64,000 nucleotides of DNA from Mycolicibacterium sphagni (GCF_013337765.1 NZ_VBSB01000002.1:186001-250000); one strand, 5' to 3'. Shown: positions 47,657 to 55,838, numbered from the stretch's first letter. The notes: generated by a model from the sequence alone, not told the origin. Numbers and translations: made by a program.

Positions 47657-47871
47657 GGGAACCCCAGCAGGTGGCGCGCATCGTGTACGAATTCGTGGAC
47701 GTGGGTGTCCGAACCGAATACGGACACCGCTCCTTGGTCGTAGCCGACGAAGTAGTAGGCGGTCAAAGCCAGCAGCGTCAGGACGATCAGCTGCACCGGG
47801 ATGGCGAGGCTTGCGGCGGCCGCACGCAGGTCGGCGCGCGGTGCGCCGAGGGCGGGATTGGCATCGTTCAT
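47647..47871 (-). CDS. cbtB: Cobalt transporter subunit CbtB
   Basis: This 74-residue protein has one membrane span (VQLIVLTLLALTAYYFVGY) and the C-terminal metal-binding signature [18 protein letters not shown], which is diagnostic of CbtB. The ATG at 47871 (MNDANPALGAP) is used. It lies between the nitrile hydratase activator and CbtA genes. Confidence 0.92.
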   Translation of the reverse strand: MNDANPALGAPRADLRAAAASLAIPVQLIVLTLLALTAYYFVGYDQGAVSVFGSDTHVHEFVHDARHLLGFPCH

Positions 47872-47890
47872 CTCAGAAGTCCTCGCTGTT

Positions 47891-48208
47891 CTAGTGGTCG
47901 TGGTCGTGGTCGTGCGCGATGGCGTGGTCATTGGCATCGGTGAGAAGCGGCGCTGTCAGCAGCTCGTGACGGTCGACGAGTTTCTCGAGCGTCACGACCC
48001 AGTGGTCGTAGTACTCCCATTCCCCCCGTTCGGATTCGGGCGTCGCTTCCCACTCCCCGATGGTCGAGATCAACGTCTGCTGAAACTCGCTCCAGGGGTA
48101 GTGCCGGAACTCCGACAGCGCGAGCGCCAATCCGAAAGCCCTACGCTGCCATTCGTGGTCGAACTGCGGGGCGGCCTGATCGGTGGTGCAGGTCTCGTGC
48201 AGTTTCAT
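47891..48208 (-). CDS. Nitrile hydratase accessory (activator) protein with Asp/His tail
   Basis: This 105-residue protein is similar in design to the N-terminal part of nitrile hydratase beta subunits (EWQRRAFGLALALSE, FQQTLISTIGEWEA and YYDHWVVTLEKLV). Its size and its position after alpha match cobalt-insertion activators of Co-type enzymes. The C-terminus AHDHDHDH is unusual and may bind cobalt. The start overlaps the alpha stop by 4 bp. Confidence 0.85.
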   Translation of the reverse strand: MKLHETCTTDQAAPQFDHEWQRRAFGLALALSEFRHYPWSEFQQTLISTIGEWEATPESERGEWEYYDHWVVTLEKLVDRHELLTAPLLTDANDHAIAHDHDHDH

Positions 48209-48825
48209 GACGCGGGACCCGCCAACGCCACGCCGATCATCGACTCGGTGGTCACCAGATCCATCAGCATCTCGTCGGTGAAATCCTCAGTGCCCGCGGG
48301 CCTTTCGGGGATCACGAACCATCGCGAGTGGCCGCTGGAGTCCCATACCTTGATCTCGGTGTCGGCCGGCAGGTCGACGCCTACCTCGGCGAGCACCTTG
48401 CGCGGTTCGCGCGCGGCCCGCGACCGGAACGTCGGATCCTTGTACCAGTACGGTGGCAGCCCGAGCACCGGCCATGGGAAGCACGAGCACAGTGTGCAGA
48501 TCACCAGGTTGTGCACCCCGGGCGTGTTGGCGACGGCCTGCAGGTGCTCACCCTCGGCACCCGCCATCCCGTCGGGCAGGTTGAGTTCGGCCACGGCGGC
48601 GGGGGTGTCGACGACGATCTTGGCCGCGAATTCCGGATCAGTCCAAGCCTTTACGACGATCTTCTTGCCGTTGAGCGGCGTCATCTCCGTCTCGAAGTAG
48701 GCGAGCACCTTGTCGACGGTCTGCGGCGTGATGACACCCTTCTCGATGAGCAGCGCCTCCAGCGCGGCCACCTGCTTGGCGCTGATCTCCTCGCGGTCGG
48801 GCGGGTAGGCGAACTGGTCGGTCAT
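48205..48825 (-). CDS. Cobalt-type nitrile hydratase alpha subunit
   Basis: This 206-residue subunit carries the metal claw C110-TLC-S-C115 in VICTLCSCFPWPVLG. A Thr inside the first CxxC distinguishes cobalt enzymes from iron enzymes, which have Ser. The two later cysteines are normally oxidised to sulfinate and sulfenate. The enzyme hydrates nitriles to amides. ATGA overlaps with the beta gene upstream and the activator downstream show tight translational coupling. No amidase gene lies beside it. Confidence 0.93.
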   Translation of the reverse strand: MTDQFAYPPDREEISAKQVAALEALLIEKGVITPQTVDKVLAYFETEMTPLNGKKIVVKAWTDPEFAAKIVVDTPAAVAELNLPDGMAGAEGEHLQAVANTPGVHNLVICTLCSCFPWPVLGLPPYWYKDPTFRSRAAREPRKVLAEVGVDLPADTEIKVWDSSGHSRWFVIPERPAGTEDFTDEMLMDLVTTESMIGVALAGPAS

Positions 48826-49556
48826 GCTTCCTCCTCGATCGGTGCCAAATAGGCTTCGAACAGCTCGGCGTAGAGCTTCAGCGGGCCGCCTTCGGCGCGC
48901 GGACCCCAGATTTCGGCCGGGTCGAATTCGACGATGTAGATCGGCATCGGGTCACCGATCCCGTCGCCGGTATGGGTGAAGTAGCCGTAGTCGCCCTCGA
49001 AGACGCGTTCCACGATGCCGGCCCGCTCACGCAGGTATCCCGGCAGTCGGCTGTGCGCGTCGGCGGGGACATTGGTGATGCGCACCTTCGAGCCGACCGC
49101 GAACTTCGGGTGCGCGACGTCGCGGCGTGGGCTGTCACCCATACGCAGATAGGCGATCACCTGATCGTCGATCGCCGGCAGATCCTCGCCCGCTGCCGGG
49201 GTGAGTTCGGCAATCCGGTCGGCGAGTTCCTCTTCGGTGACATAGCCCTTGTCGATGAAGAACTGGGTGATGCCACCCAGCCACTTCTCGTAATAGCGGA
49301 ATTTGAAGTAGTCGAACGGGTTCATCCCCTCGGCGCCGGTACGCAGGTCGGCCCACGTCCACTCGTCCTTGAACGCAGTCGGCACCTCGTCGATCGGGTA
49401 CTCCGGCAGCGCCGCGCCGAGGTGGTTCGACAACCCCATCATCGCCACGTGGATGCCGAAGATGCGCTTTTCCCAATCCTCAACGAAGACACGCTTTTCC
49501 AGCGTCAGCGGCTCGGGCAGGCCTTCGAGGCCACCAAGATAGTGCTGCAGTTTCAT
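48822..49556 (-). CDS. Nitrile hydratase beta subunit
   Basis: This 244-residue subunit starts MKLQHYLGGLEGLPEPLTLE. It has the N-terminal helical half and the C-terminal SH3-like barrel (FAVGSKVRITNVPADAHSRLP, GYLRERAGIVERV) of a full-length beta chain, so it is not the split type of thiocyanate hydrolase or toyocamycin hydratase. The start overlaps the DUF1097 stop (TGATG) and the end overlaps alpha by 4 bp. Confidence 0.92.
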   Translation of the reverse strand: MKLQHYLGGLEGLPEPLTLEKRVFVEDWEKRIFGIHVAMMGLSNHLGAALPEYPIDEVPTAFKDEWTWADLRTGAEGMNPFDYFKFRYYEKWLGGITQFFIDKGYVTEEELADRIAELTPAAGEDLPAIDDQVIAYLRMGDSPRRDVAHPKFAVGSKVRITNVPADAHSRLPGYLRERAGIVERVFEGDYGYFTHTGDGIGDPMPIYIVEFDPAEIWGPRAEGGPLKLYAELFEAYLAPIEEEA

Positions 49557-50080
49557 CAGGCAGGGCTTCCTTCCGTGGGGGCGGTCTCGGTGCTGGCTTT
49601 CTTCGTCATCGCCGTCGCGAGGTATTCGGAGAGCAATCCGAACGACGCGCCGAGGACGCAGGCCACGATGGCGACGAGGCCCGGGTGGGAAATGGTGGTG
49701 ACCGTGACGTCGTTGCCCTTGCCGGCGACCGTCGACACGGTGGAAGCGAAGCCGACGACGACGGCAGGAGTGGTGGCCAGCAGCGGCACCCACGACGCCT
49801 GCACCATGACCGCGCTGCCGACGCCGACCGCGATGGCGGTGACCAGCAGGCTGCCACCCATCAGGTACGCGGCGTACAAGCTGGCCGACGCGATGATCAC
49901 GCCGACGATGTTCGACGAGACCGATCGCACCCAGCCGGCCCCTCCGCCGCCGACGAAGAAGAACGACGCCCAAGCCAGGAAGACCACCCAGATCGGCACC
50001 GTGATGAGTTCGGCGGTCACCGCGACCGCCACCCCGCCGAGGACGCCGATGCTCAGCGTCAAGGCTGTCCGAGAATCCAT
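49556..50080 (-). CDS. DUF1097 membrane protein
   Basis: This 174-residue protein has about five membrane spans: TLSIGVLGGVAVAVTAELIT, WVVFLAWASFFFVGGGGAGW, SNIVGVIIASASLYAAYL and others. These match DUF1097, a small putative transporter or channel family. It is the first gene of the nitrile hydratase operon, so nitrile or amide passage is a reasonable guess. A 26-bp palindrome lies 32 bp upstream of the start. Confidence 0.82.
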   Translation of the reverse strand: MDSRTALTLSIGVLGGVAVAVTAELITVPIWVVFLAWASFFFVGGGGAGWVRSVSSNIVGVIIASASLYAAYLMGGSLLVTAIAVGVGSAVMVQASWVPLLATTPAVVVGFASTVSTVAGKGNDVTVTTISHPGLVAIVACVLGASFGLLSEYLATAMTKKASTETAPTEGSPA

Positions 50081-50111
50081 GCGCTCACCTTCTGGGGAAC
50101 AAGGGGTAATG

Positions 50112-50137
50112 ACTTCGCTTCGGCGCCGGAGCGAAGT
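50112..50137. promoter_or_regulatory. 26-bp near-perfect palindrome between nitrile hydratase operon and GlxA gene
   Basis: Outer arms ACTTCGCT and AGCGAAGT pair perfectly around an inner CGGC/GCCG symmetry, with only one mismatched position per arm. It is 32 bp upstream of the first operon gene. It is a likely operator of the divergent AraC-type regulator or of another repressor. Confidence 0.65.
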
Positions 50138-50304
50138 ACGGTGAAATCAGGTTCGTGGCAGTGGGTTTCGGCGGTGTTACACCCGGATTGCTCTGCCCGT
50201 CAGGTCCGGACACGAATCGCGCAATTCCGGACGTGACGGCGGCGTCGTCGTCGCGACCCCCGCTTAACGCGGACAGAGCGACCAATGAGGCGCATCATGT
50301 TCGG

Positions 50305-51339
50305 GTGTCCGATGACAACGGGCCGCAACAGCCGGCCAAGACGGTCGTATTCGCGTTGTACGACAAAGTCACGTTGCAGGACGTGGCCGCACCGCTGGAG
50401 ATCTTCGCGCGCGCCAACGACTTTGGGGCGCGATACCGAGTCATCCTCGCCTCACCCACCGGTGCGGCCGTCGCCACGACGTCGTTCGTCTCGTTGAACG
50501 TCGACATGCCGCTGGCCGAGGTGCCGGACCGGATCGACACGCTGATCGTCCCCGGCGGAGTGCCGCCCGACTTCTCCTTCACCCCTGGCGAGCACGACAT
50601 TCCGGAAGAACAGACGCCGGACGTCGTCGCGGCGGCATTAGAGATGGTCGGCGAACTGGCGCCACGGGCGCGGCGGGTGGCCTCGGTGTGCACGGGCGCA
50701 TTCGTGTTGGCCTCGCTCGGTCTGCTGGACGGCCGTCGGGCGACCACGCACTGGGCGCACTGCCAGGAGCTGGCGCGCACCTATCCCGAGATCGAGGTCG
50801 TGCCGGATTCGCTGTTCGTGCAGGACGGGCCGTACATCACCGGAGCGGGGATCAGCGCGGGCGTCGACCTCGGTTTGGCGATGGTGGAAAGCGACTACGG
50901 CCCCGACGTGGCCCGGCGGGTGGCGCGGTGGATGGTGGTGTTCCTGCAGCGCCCGGGTGGTCAGGCCCAGTTCAGCGTCTGGACTGAGGCGGCACTGCCG
51001 GTGTCGAGCGGGCTACGCGAGATCCTGGATGGCGTGGTCGCCGATCCGGGTGCGGACCACTCGATTGCGGCGATGGCGGATCGCGCCGCGGTCAGCGAAC
51101 GGCACCTGGTCCGCATGTTCCACGATCAGGTCGGGCTGACTCCGGCTCGTTTCGTCGAACAGGCGCGCCTTGAGGCGGCGAAGGTTCTGCTGGCGACCGG
51201 AGATAGCGGTCAGGAAACGGTAGCCCGGCGGGCCGGCTTCGGGTCGGCGGACACCATGCGGCGTACCTTCCGTCGGGCGCTGGGCGTCTCACCGAGTACG
51301 TACCGGAGTCGATTCCGGACGACGGGTATTCATCGCTAG
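50305..51339 (+). CDS. GlxA family transcriptional regulator (DJ-1/PfpI plus AraC HTH)
   Basis: This 344-residue regulator has an N-terminal DJ-1/PfpI-like sensor domain (about 12-200, including VASVCTGAFVLASLGLLDG with Cys129) and a C-terminal AraC/XylS domain with two helix-turn-helix units (MADRAAVSERHLVRMFHDQVG and RRAGFGSADTMRRTFRRALG). GlxA-type proteins often control nitrogen-compound catabolism. It is divergent from the nitrile hydratase operon. The GTG at 50305 is preferred; the open frame starts further upstream. Confidence 0.85.
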   Translation: MSDDNGPQQPAKTVVFALYDKVTLQDVAAPLEIFARANDFGARYRVILASPTGAAVATTSFVSLNVDMPLAEVPDRIDTLIVPGGVPPDFSFTPGEHDIPEEQTPDVVAAALEMVGELAPRARRVASVCTGAFVLASLGLLDGRRATTHWAHCQELARTYPEIEVVPDSLFVQDGPYITGAGISAGVDLGLAMVESDYGPDVARRVARWMVVFLQRPGGQAQFSVWTEAALPVSSGLREILDGVVADPGADHSIAAMADRAAVSERHLVRMFHDQVGLTPARFVEQARLEAAKVLLATGDSGQETVARRAGFGSADTMRRTFRRALGVSPSTYRSRFRTTGIHR

Positions 51340-51387
51340 CGTTCATCAGCGGTTTCCCGGCGACCGATCGCGGGCATTAAGCAACGC

Positions 51388-51615
51388 ATGGATACCCTGC
51401 CGCGACTTCGGCACGCCGAGCATCGCATCGTGAAAATTCAGCGGCGGGTCTGGCTGGCTCACGTGCTGATGTGGCCCACGATTATCGTCGGGGCAGGGTT
51501 GTCGGCCGGCGCGCTGGTGTGGTTCCTTGGGCGCCGTTCCGCAGGTGGTCGGCACGAGATGCCGGATCTCCCTGGGGCGCACGAAACAGACGCTGTTGGG
51601 TCAACTACTGGCTGA
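51388..51615 (+). CDS. Small single-span membrane protein
   Basis: This 75-residue protein has one membrane span (WLAHVLMWPTIIVGAGLSAGALVWF) flanked by a basic N-terminus and a polar C-terminal tail. The ribosome-binding site is weak, and the 3' end overlaps the opposite epimerase gene by 11 bp. No family was recognised. Confidence 0.5.
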   Translation: MDTLPRLRHAEHRIVKIQRRVWLAHVLMWPTIIVGAGLSAGALVWFLGRRSAGGRHEMPDLPGAHETDAVGSTTG

Positions 51616-52507
51616 CCAGCTCCGGGTGGAACGTAGCCGCCATCCGGCGCATACCGTCACGCCAGTCGACGGTCGTGGTTCCGATCAAGTCATGCATCTT
51701 GGCGACGTCCAACGGATTTCCGCGCAACGTCTGATCAGTCTCTTCGAACACCGGTTCCTTGCCGACGAGCGAGCCGAGGTAGGTACACCAGTCCTGCAGG
51801 CTGACGAATTGGTCTCCACCCCAGTTGACGGTGGTGGCCGGAACCGACGCCACCGCAAGCAGTTTCGGGATCATCGCGATGATGTCGTCCTCGTGAATCG
51901 GGTTGTACACCGCGGGTCCGCCGGGCGGGACCGGGATGGGCATATCGCCGAGCATCATGTCCAGGTGGAAGAGCGGCCACCCACCGTTGTTGCCGTACGG
52001 GACGTTCAGGCGCGCGATGGTGGCCGGGACACCGAGAGCACGTGCCATCGTGGCGACGACGACTTCCCCGGCGATCTTGGTGATGGAGTAGGTGGGGAGC
52101 ATCGGCTTGTGGTTGTCACCGAGAACGGTGCGTTCGGTGCGGTGTTCGTCGCCCGGCGGGTCGTAGACGGCCCCGGATGAACAGTGCAGGAACGCCTTGG
52201 CTTCACGGCAGTGGGCCATGAGAAGGCCTGCCGATTCGGCGTTGGCCGCCATGTCCTTGTCCCACCGACCGCTCTTGGCCACACCCAAGTTCAGGACGTA
52301 GTCGAAGTCGTGCGGCAGCCCGGTGAAATCACCGGCCGCCATGTTGACGGCCTCGCACCGGACGCCGGCCTTCTCCAGGCGTTCGCGCGCTGCAGCATCG
52401 GTGAAGCGGGCGATACCCCACACCTCGTTGTCGGCCGCCAGGGCTAAGGCGATGGGGACGGCAACCTGGCCGCTTGCTCCGGTGATCAAGATCTTGGATC
52501 CGCGCAT
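51605..52507 (-). CDS. NAD-dependent epimerase/dehydratase family protein
   Basis: This 300-residue extended SDR has the cofactor motif ITGASGQVAVPIALA at residues 8-22, a CSSGAVYDPPG segment and an YSITK catalytic Tyr-x3-Lys. It is about the usual length of nucleotide-sugar epimerases, but lacks neighbours that would identify a sugar substrate. Divergent from the mycofactocin-coupled SDR. Confidence 0.85.
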   Translation of the reverse strand: MRGSKILITGASGQVAVPIALALAADNEVWGIARFTDAAARERLEKAGVRCEAVNMAAGDFTGLPHDFDYVLNLGVAKSGRWDKDMAANAESAGLLMAHCREAKAFLHCSSGAVYDPPGDEHRTERTVLGDNHKPMLPTYSITKIAGEVVVATMARALGVPATIARLNVPYGNNGGWPLFHLDMMLGDMPIPVPPGGPAVYNPIHEDDIIAMIPKLLAVASVPATTVNWGGDQFVSLQDWCTYLGSLVGKEPVFEETDQTLRGNPLDVAKMHDLIGTTTVDWRDGMRRMAATFHPELVSQ

Positions 52508-52651
52508 CGGCTGATGGTAGGCAGCTCAGGCGTTCGTGAGTGCGATTTGGTCTCAGTTGGGCGATCGCTCAAATTTGGGGTGCGCGGCTCACCTGTCTGC
52601 CAGACTGCCCTGCCTAGGGGCTGGAAATGATCTATCTGAGCAGGAGCAATC

Positions 52652-53467
52652 ATGGGCAAGCTCGAGGGCAAGATCGCTTTCATATCCGGTGCCGCCCGCG
52701 GCCAGGGGCGCGCGCACGCGGTGCGCCTCGCGGAGGAGGGCGCCGACATCATCGCGATCGACGTGTGCGCGCAGTACCCGACCGTGGTCTATCAGATGTC
52801 GACACCGGAAGACCTCAACGAGACCGTGCGGCAGGTGGAATCCCTTGGCCGGCGCATCGTGGCCCGAGAGGCCGACGTCACTGATTTCTCGGCCCTCCAG
52901 AAGGCGTTCGATGACGGGGCGGCCGAGCTCGGCGGCGTTGACATCGTGGTCGCCAACGCCGGGATCGGCCCGGGCGGCCAAAGCACCGACGACGAGCAGT
53001 GGGATGACGTCGTGAACGTCAACATGAAAGGCGTCTGGAACACCGTGCGGGTCGCCGTCCCGACCATGCTCACGCAGGATCGGGGCGGTTCGATCATCCT
53101 GACCAGCTCGACTGGCGGCCTCATCGGCACCCCTGTCGTAAGCGGCGGGATGCTCGGGTACACCGCCGCCAAGCACGGCGTCATCGGCATCATGCGCACC
53201 TACGCGAATTACCTTGCACCGCACTACATTCGTGTCAACAGCGTGGCGCCGACGACGGTCGCGACACCGATGGCGAACAACGGCGATCTCAGCATGCTCA
53301 AGAAGTACGAGCCGGCCATCGCACGATCGCTCGAAAATGCCATACCGATCGACTACGTCGAGGCGCGCGATGTCGCCAACGCGGTTGCGTGGCTTGCCTC
53401 CGACGACGCTCGCTATGTCACCGGCACCGTCGTGCCCGTGGATGCCGGGCTGCTCAACAAAGTGTGA
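52652..53467 (+). CDS. Mycofactocin-coupled SDR family oxidoreductase
   Basis: This 271-residue SDR has the motif GAARGQGRAHAVRLAEEGAD followed by IAIDVC, the signature of mycofactocin-coupled SDRs that hold NAD(H) tightly and pass electrons to mycofactocin. The catalytic YTAAKHG and the C-terminal YVTGTVVPVDAG are present. These enzymes typically oxidise alcohols. The start follows AGGAG. Mycofactocin biosynthesis genes are not in the window. Confidence 0.9.
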   Translation: MGKLEGKIAFISGAARGQGRAHAVRLAEEGADIIAIDVCAQYPTVVYQMSTPEDLNETVRQVESLGRRIVAREADVTDFSALQKAFDDGAAELGGVDIVVANAGIGPGGQSTDDEQWDDVVNVNMKGVWNTVRVAVPTMLTQDRGGSIILTSSTGGLIGTPVVSGGMLGYTAAKHGVIGIMRTYANYLAPHYIRVNSVAPTTVATPMANNGDLSMLKKYEPAIARSLENAIPIDYVEARDVANAVAWLASDDARYVTGTVVPVDAGLLNKV

Positions 53468-53474
53468 ACGCCGA

Positions 53475-53516
53475 AGCGCCAGCGGGCCCCTCCCTCATCA
53501 GGGACCGACTGGCGCT
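53475..53516. terminator. Nested bidirectional terminator hairpin
   Basis: Outer arms AGCGCCAG (53475-53482) and CTGGCGCT (53509-53516) enclose an inner TCCCT/AGGGA stem with a CATC loop (53491-53504). It lies exactly between the converging SDR and porin genes and can serve both. Confidence 0.75.
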
Positions 53517-53527
53517 AAGGGGTCAAA

Positions 53528-54670
53528 CTACTTTTCTGCCTTCGCGGACCTGGCGGACTTGCCCGAGCCCTTCTTGCCTGCGCTGGCCGTCGAATCGTGA
53601 CTTCCGGTGGTCTTGGCGCTGGTCGCCGTGGAACCGTTTCTGCCAGTAGATGATTCGGCTGCAGCAGGCGCCGCGGTGGACTCAGCCGCGCTCTGCGACG
53701 CCGCCTTGATGGCGTCACGTGCCGACCCAGCCGTGCTACGAGCCTTCGGGGCGGTGATCGACAGGGCCACCGTCTTGGCGGCGGCGGGCACCGTCGCCGC
53801 CGCAATCTTGGACGCTGCCGCGGACGGCGGGGTGGCTCCGATGGCTTGGGCGATGACGTCCCGCAGCTGGATCAGGCTGGCGATCGGTCCGCTGCCCAGG
53901 AACCCGAAATTCGGGTCGTAGGGCGTCAGGAGGCCCGGGGCAGGGATAAAGCCAAGGACCATACCCGAACCGTTGAGGAAGCCCCCGACCAGATTCGCGG
54001 GGAGGTTCACCAGTGTGCTGATGACCGCACCCGGATCGGAGGCAACCACGCCGTCGTACACATCCTGCGTGGCCTGAACAATGACGTTGATCGTCGACAG
54101 CAGCGGGAACGTCATCGGCAGCACCACCTGGAACACCGCGTTGGGCAGTGTGGCGAAAGCCTTGGCGAAGTTGTTCACCGTATTGACCAGGGGGACCGTC
54201 GAATCGGACACGGCCTGAACGGCCGCCAGCGCGAGCGGGATGATGATGTTGTTGTTGATGGTGTCGACGGCGCCCGTGATGTCGCCGCTCTGGAGTTGGC
54301 CGCGAGCGGTATCAATCGCACCCGGGGCGCCCTCGAAGATCAGCTTGAGGGTTCCCGCGTTGGCGTTGAAGGCCGTCTGCAAGACCTTCAGGCTGGCGAT
54401 CTGGTTGGCGACGATCTGGCTGAGGATGGGGGCCGGATCTGCGGCAATCTGCTGGCCGATCGCACCGAGGTTTGCTGCGGACTTCTGGAAGACCTGTACC
54501 CAGTTCTCGATCGGGTTGACCGCGGCGCTGAGCTCGACGCCGACCGACGACACCGTTCGCTGCATGGCCTGGACGTCGGGCGTCGAAGGCGTCACCGGCG
54601 AAAGCGCAATGACACTCGCTCCCAAGAGCGCCACACCAGCGGTGGTGTACGGACGAACAGCAGCGTTCAT
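53528..54670 (-). CDS. GjpA-type outer membrane porin homologue, second copy
   Basis: This 380-residue protein has an N-terminal segment MNAAVRPYTTAGVALLGASV like the gene at 38434. An Ala/Ile/Leu-rich core (EKSAANLGAIGQQ-type, IAADPAPILSQIVANQ, FLNGSGMVLGFIPAPGL) follows. The C-terminal tail is basic (GKKGSGKSARSAKAEK). AAAGGAGA precedes the start. Three TTAC-N6-GTA(A/G) palindromes lie in the long upstream region. Confidence 0.72.
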   Translation of the reverse strand: MNAAVRPYTTAGVALLGASVIALSPVTPSTPDVQAMQRTVSSVGVELSAAVNPIENWVQVFQKSAANLGAIGQQIAADPAPILSQIVANQIASLKVLQTAFNANAGTLKLIFEGAPGAIDTARGQLQSGDITGAVDTINNNIIIPLALAAVQAVSDSTVPLVNTVNNFAKAFATLPNAVFQVVLPMTFPLLSTINVIVQATQDVYDGVVASDPGAVISTLVNLPANLVGGFLNGSGMVLGFIPAPGLLTPYDPNFGFLGSGPIASLIQLRDVIAQAIGATPPSAAASKIAAATVPAAAKTVALSITAPKARSTAGSARDAIKAASQSAAESTAAPAAAESSTGRNGSTATSAKTTGSHDSTASAGKKGSGKSARSAKAEK

Positions 54671-54721
54671 GACTCTCCTTTGACTGACAATTGCCCCCCG
54701 GATGTCAAAAGGTACAGCACC

Positions 54722-54735
54722 TTACTCATCAGTAA
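54722..54735. promoter_or_regulatory. TTACT-N4-AGTAA palindrome
   Basis: TTACTCATCAGTAA, with flanking C and G extending the symmetry, lies 52 bp upstream of the porin start. It belongs to the set with 5733, 54903 and 54949. Confidence 0.5.
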
Positions 54736-54902
54736 GAAGTGGTTCTGGAAACTTTCTTGCGCGCCGAAACCAACCCAGATAGCTGGGCTAGATTCTGGAT
54801 GTGCACGGTGTACGCACTGTTCACGTCACTATTCCGGCCGTCAAGAGGTTACGAGGCGCTGAACGACCAGCGACGATCAGCTACCGTTTCCGATTCGTTA
54901 TC

Positions 54903-54916
54903 TTACCTCCGGGTAA
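54903..54916. promoter_or_regulatory. TTACC-N4-GGTAA palindrome
   Basis: TTACCTCCGGGTAA, extended to 8-bp arms (ATCTTACC and GGTAAGAT) at 54900-54919, lies 233 bp upstream of the porin start. Confidence 0.5.
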
Positions 54917-54948
54917 GATTACACAGTTTGCTGAAACTGTCTTCTAAG

Positions 54949-54962
54949 TTACCTTTCGGTAG
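54949..54962. promoter_or_regulatory. TTACC-N4-GGTAG near-palindrome
   Basis: TTACCTTTCGGTAG has one mismatch to the set consensus and lies 46 bp from the stronger site at 54903. Confidence 0.4.
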
Positions 54963-55358
54963 CGTAAGCAGGCTTATATAAATTTCAGGCCATTTGCGCG
55001 GTGGATCACTACGCCACGGCCGCCGTGACGGCCGCCACGGCGGGCCGGAATCGGGAGACAGGGCTGTCAACGTCCTCGAACTCGGCCGTCCCCGCGGTCG
55101 ACGCACGCGCTCGGGAGAGTTTGCTGGGCGGCGAAAGAAATCTTGACGCGCCAACGTGGACTGGGCGCCAGGCCTGCCACCTACTCCAACTTCGGCGAGC
55201 AGGACCATCGCAGATGCGAGGCCGACATCCACCTGCTGCGTTCGGACAGGGCGGGCACGCACCGGTGGCCGTGAGTTTCCCGTGGCTTTAGCCTGAGTTC
55301 TCCAGCAGTTTCAACTACCGCGATGGATACCCGAGCACCACCTGAACGGAGCCACGAC

Positions 55359-55838
55359 TTGAACGCCCGAATCTGTCTGCTGCTTTCGTCCGCCCTGCTT
55401 GCCGGCGCACTCCTCCTCGCACCTGGTGCTTCCGCGGAGAGGATCCCCGGAGCAGACGCCGCCATCGCCAAGGCCGAAAGCGCGCTCGGGTCAGACATGT
55501 TCGGCATCTACGGATGCGAAGCTCTCGTCGCCTACGCCTACGGCGTGCCGCAGGCTCAGTACGGCTGGGACGGCGCCGCCGAGACCATGTACCAAACTCT
55601 GCTTCGGCAAGGTGAGATCCAGACCGACATGAATCCCCCACGGGGAGCACTGGTCTTCAGCAAGAATTCCTACGGCGCCCACATCGACATCGCCCGCGGC
55701 GACGGAACGTACATCTCCGGCGGCGTCCAGGGACTCAAGCGAGGGTTCGGCGACGGGCACAATATCCAGATCCTGCCGACCCCCAATATCGCGCCCGGCT
55801 GGACCTACCGGGGCTGGAGTCTGGGCTACCCGCAATAG
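55359..55838 (+). CDS. Exported NlpC/P60-like or CHAP-like protein
   Basis: This protein of about 159 residues has a signal peptide (ICLLLSSALLAGALLLAPGASA). The domain includes Cys in GCEALVAYAYG and His in YGAHIDIARGDGTYIS, fitting a Cys/His peptidase of the NlpC/P60 type acting on peptidoglycan. The TTG at 55359 with GGAG upstream is chosen; the ATG at 55323 is an alternative. It stands alone. Confidence 0.75.
   Translation: MNARICLLLSSALLAGALLLAPGASAERIPGADAAIAKAESALGSDMFGIYGCEALVAYAYGVPQAQYGWDGAAETMYQTLLRQGEIQTDMNPPRGALVFSKNSYGAHIDIARGDGTYISGGVQGLKRGFGDGHNIQILPTPNIAPGWTYRGWSLGYPQ

Larger units (their letters stand above)
54671..55358. other. 688-bp intergenic region with three related palindromes
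   Basis: No convincing gene. The left part (54690-54990) is AT-richer and holds the motifs at 54722, 54903 and 54949. The right part is GC-rich with only shadow frames. The length is unusual for this window and points to complex regulation or a decayed gene. Confidence 0.5.

Noticed and set aside
47896..47920. Short tandem repeat of a 6-bp unit
   Set aside because: It encodes the Asp/His tail of the nitrile hydratase activator and is not an independent repeat element.
48205..49556. Thiocyanate hydrolase instead of nitrile hydratase
   Set aside because: The beta chain is full length in one gene, whereas thiocyanate hydrolase splits it. The third small protein fits the activator family.
54739..54981. 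80-codon plus-strand frame among the palindromes
   Set aside because: It covers the three regulatory motifs, lacks a ribosome-binding site and shows no recognisable protein.
54903..55262. 119-codon minus-strand frame
   Set aside because: It has an Arg/Pro-rich, shadow-like composition and no start signal. It remains possible as a decayed gene.
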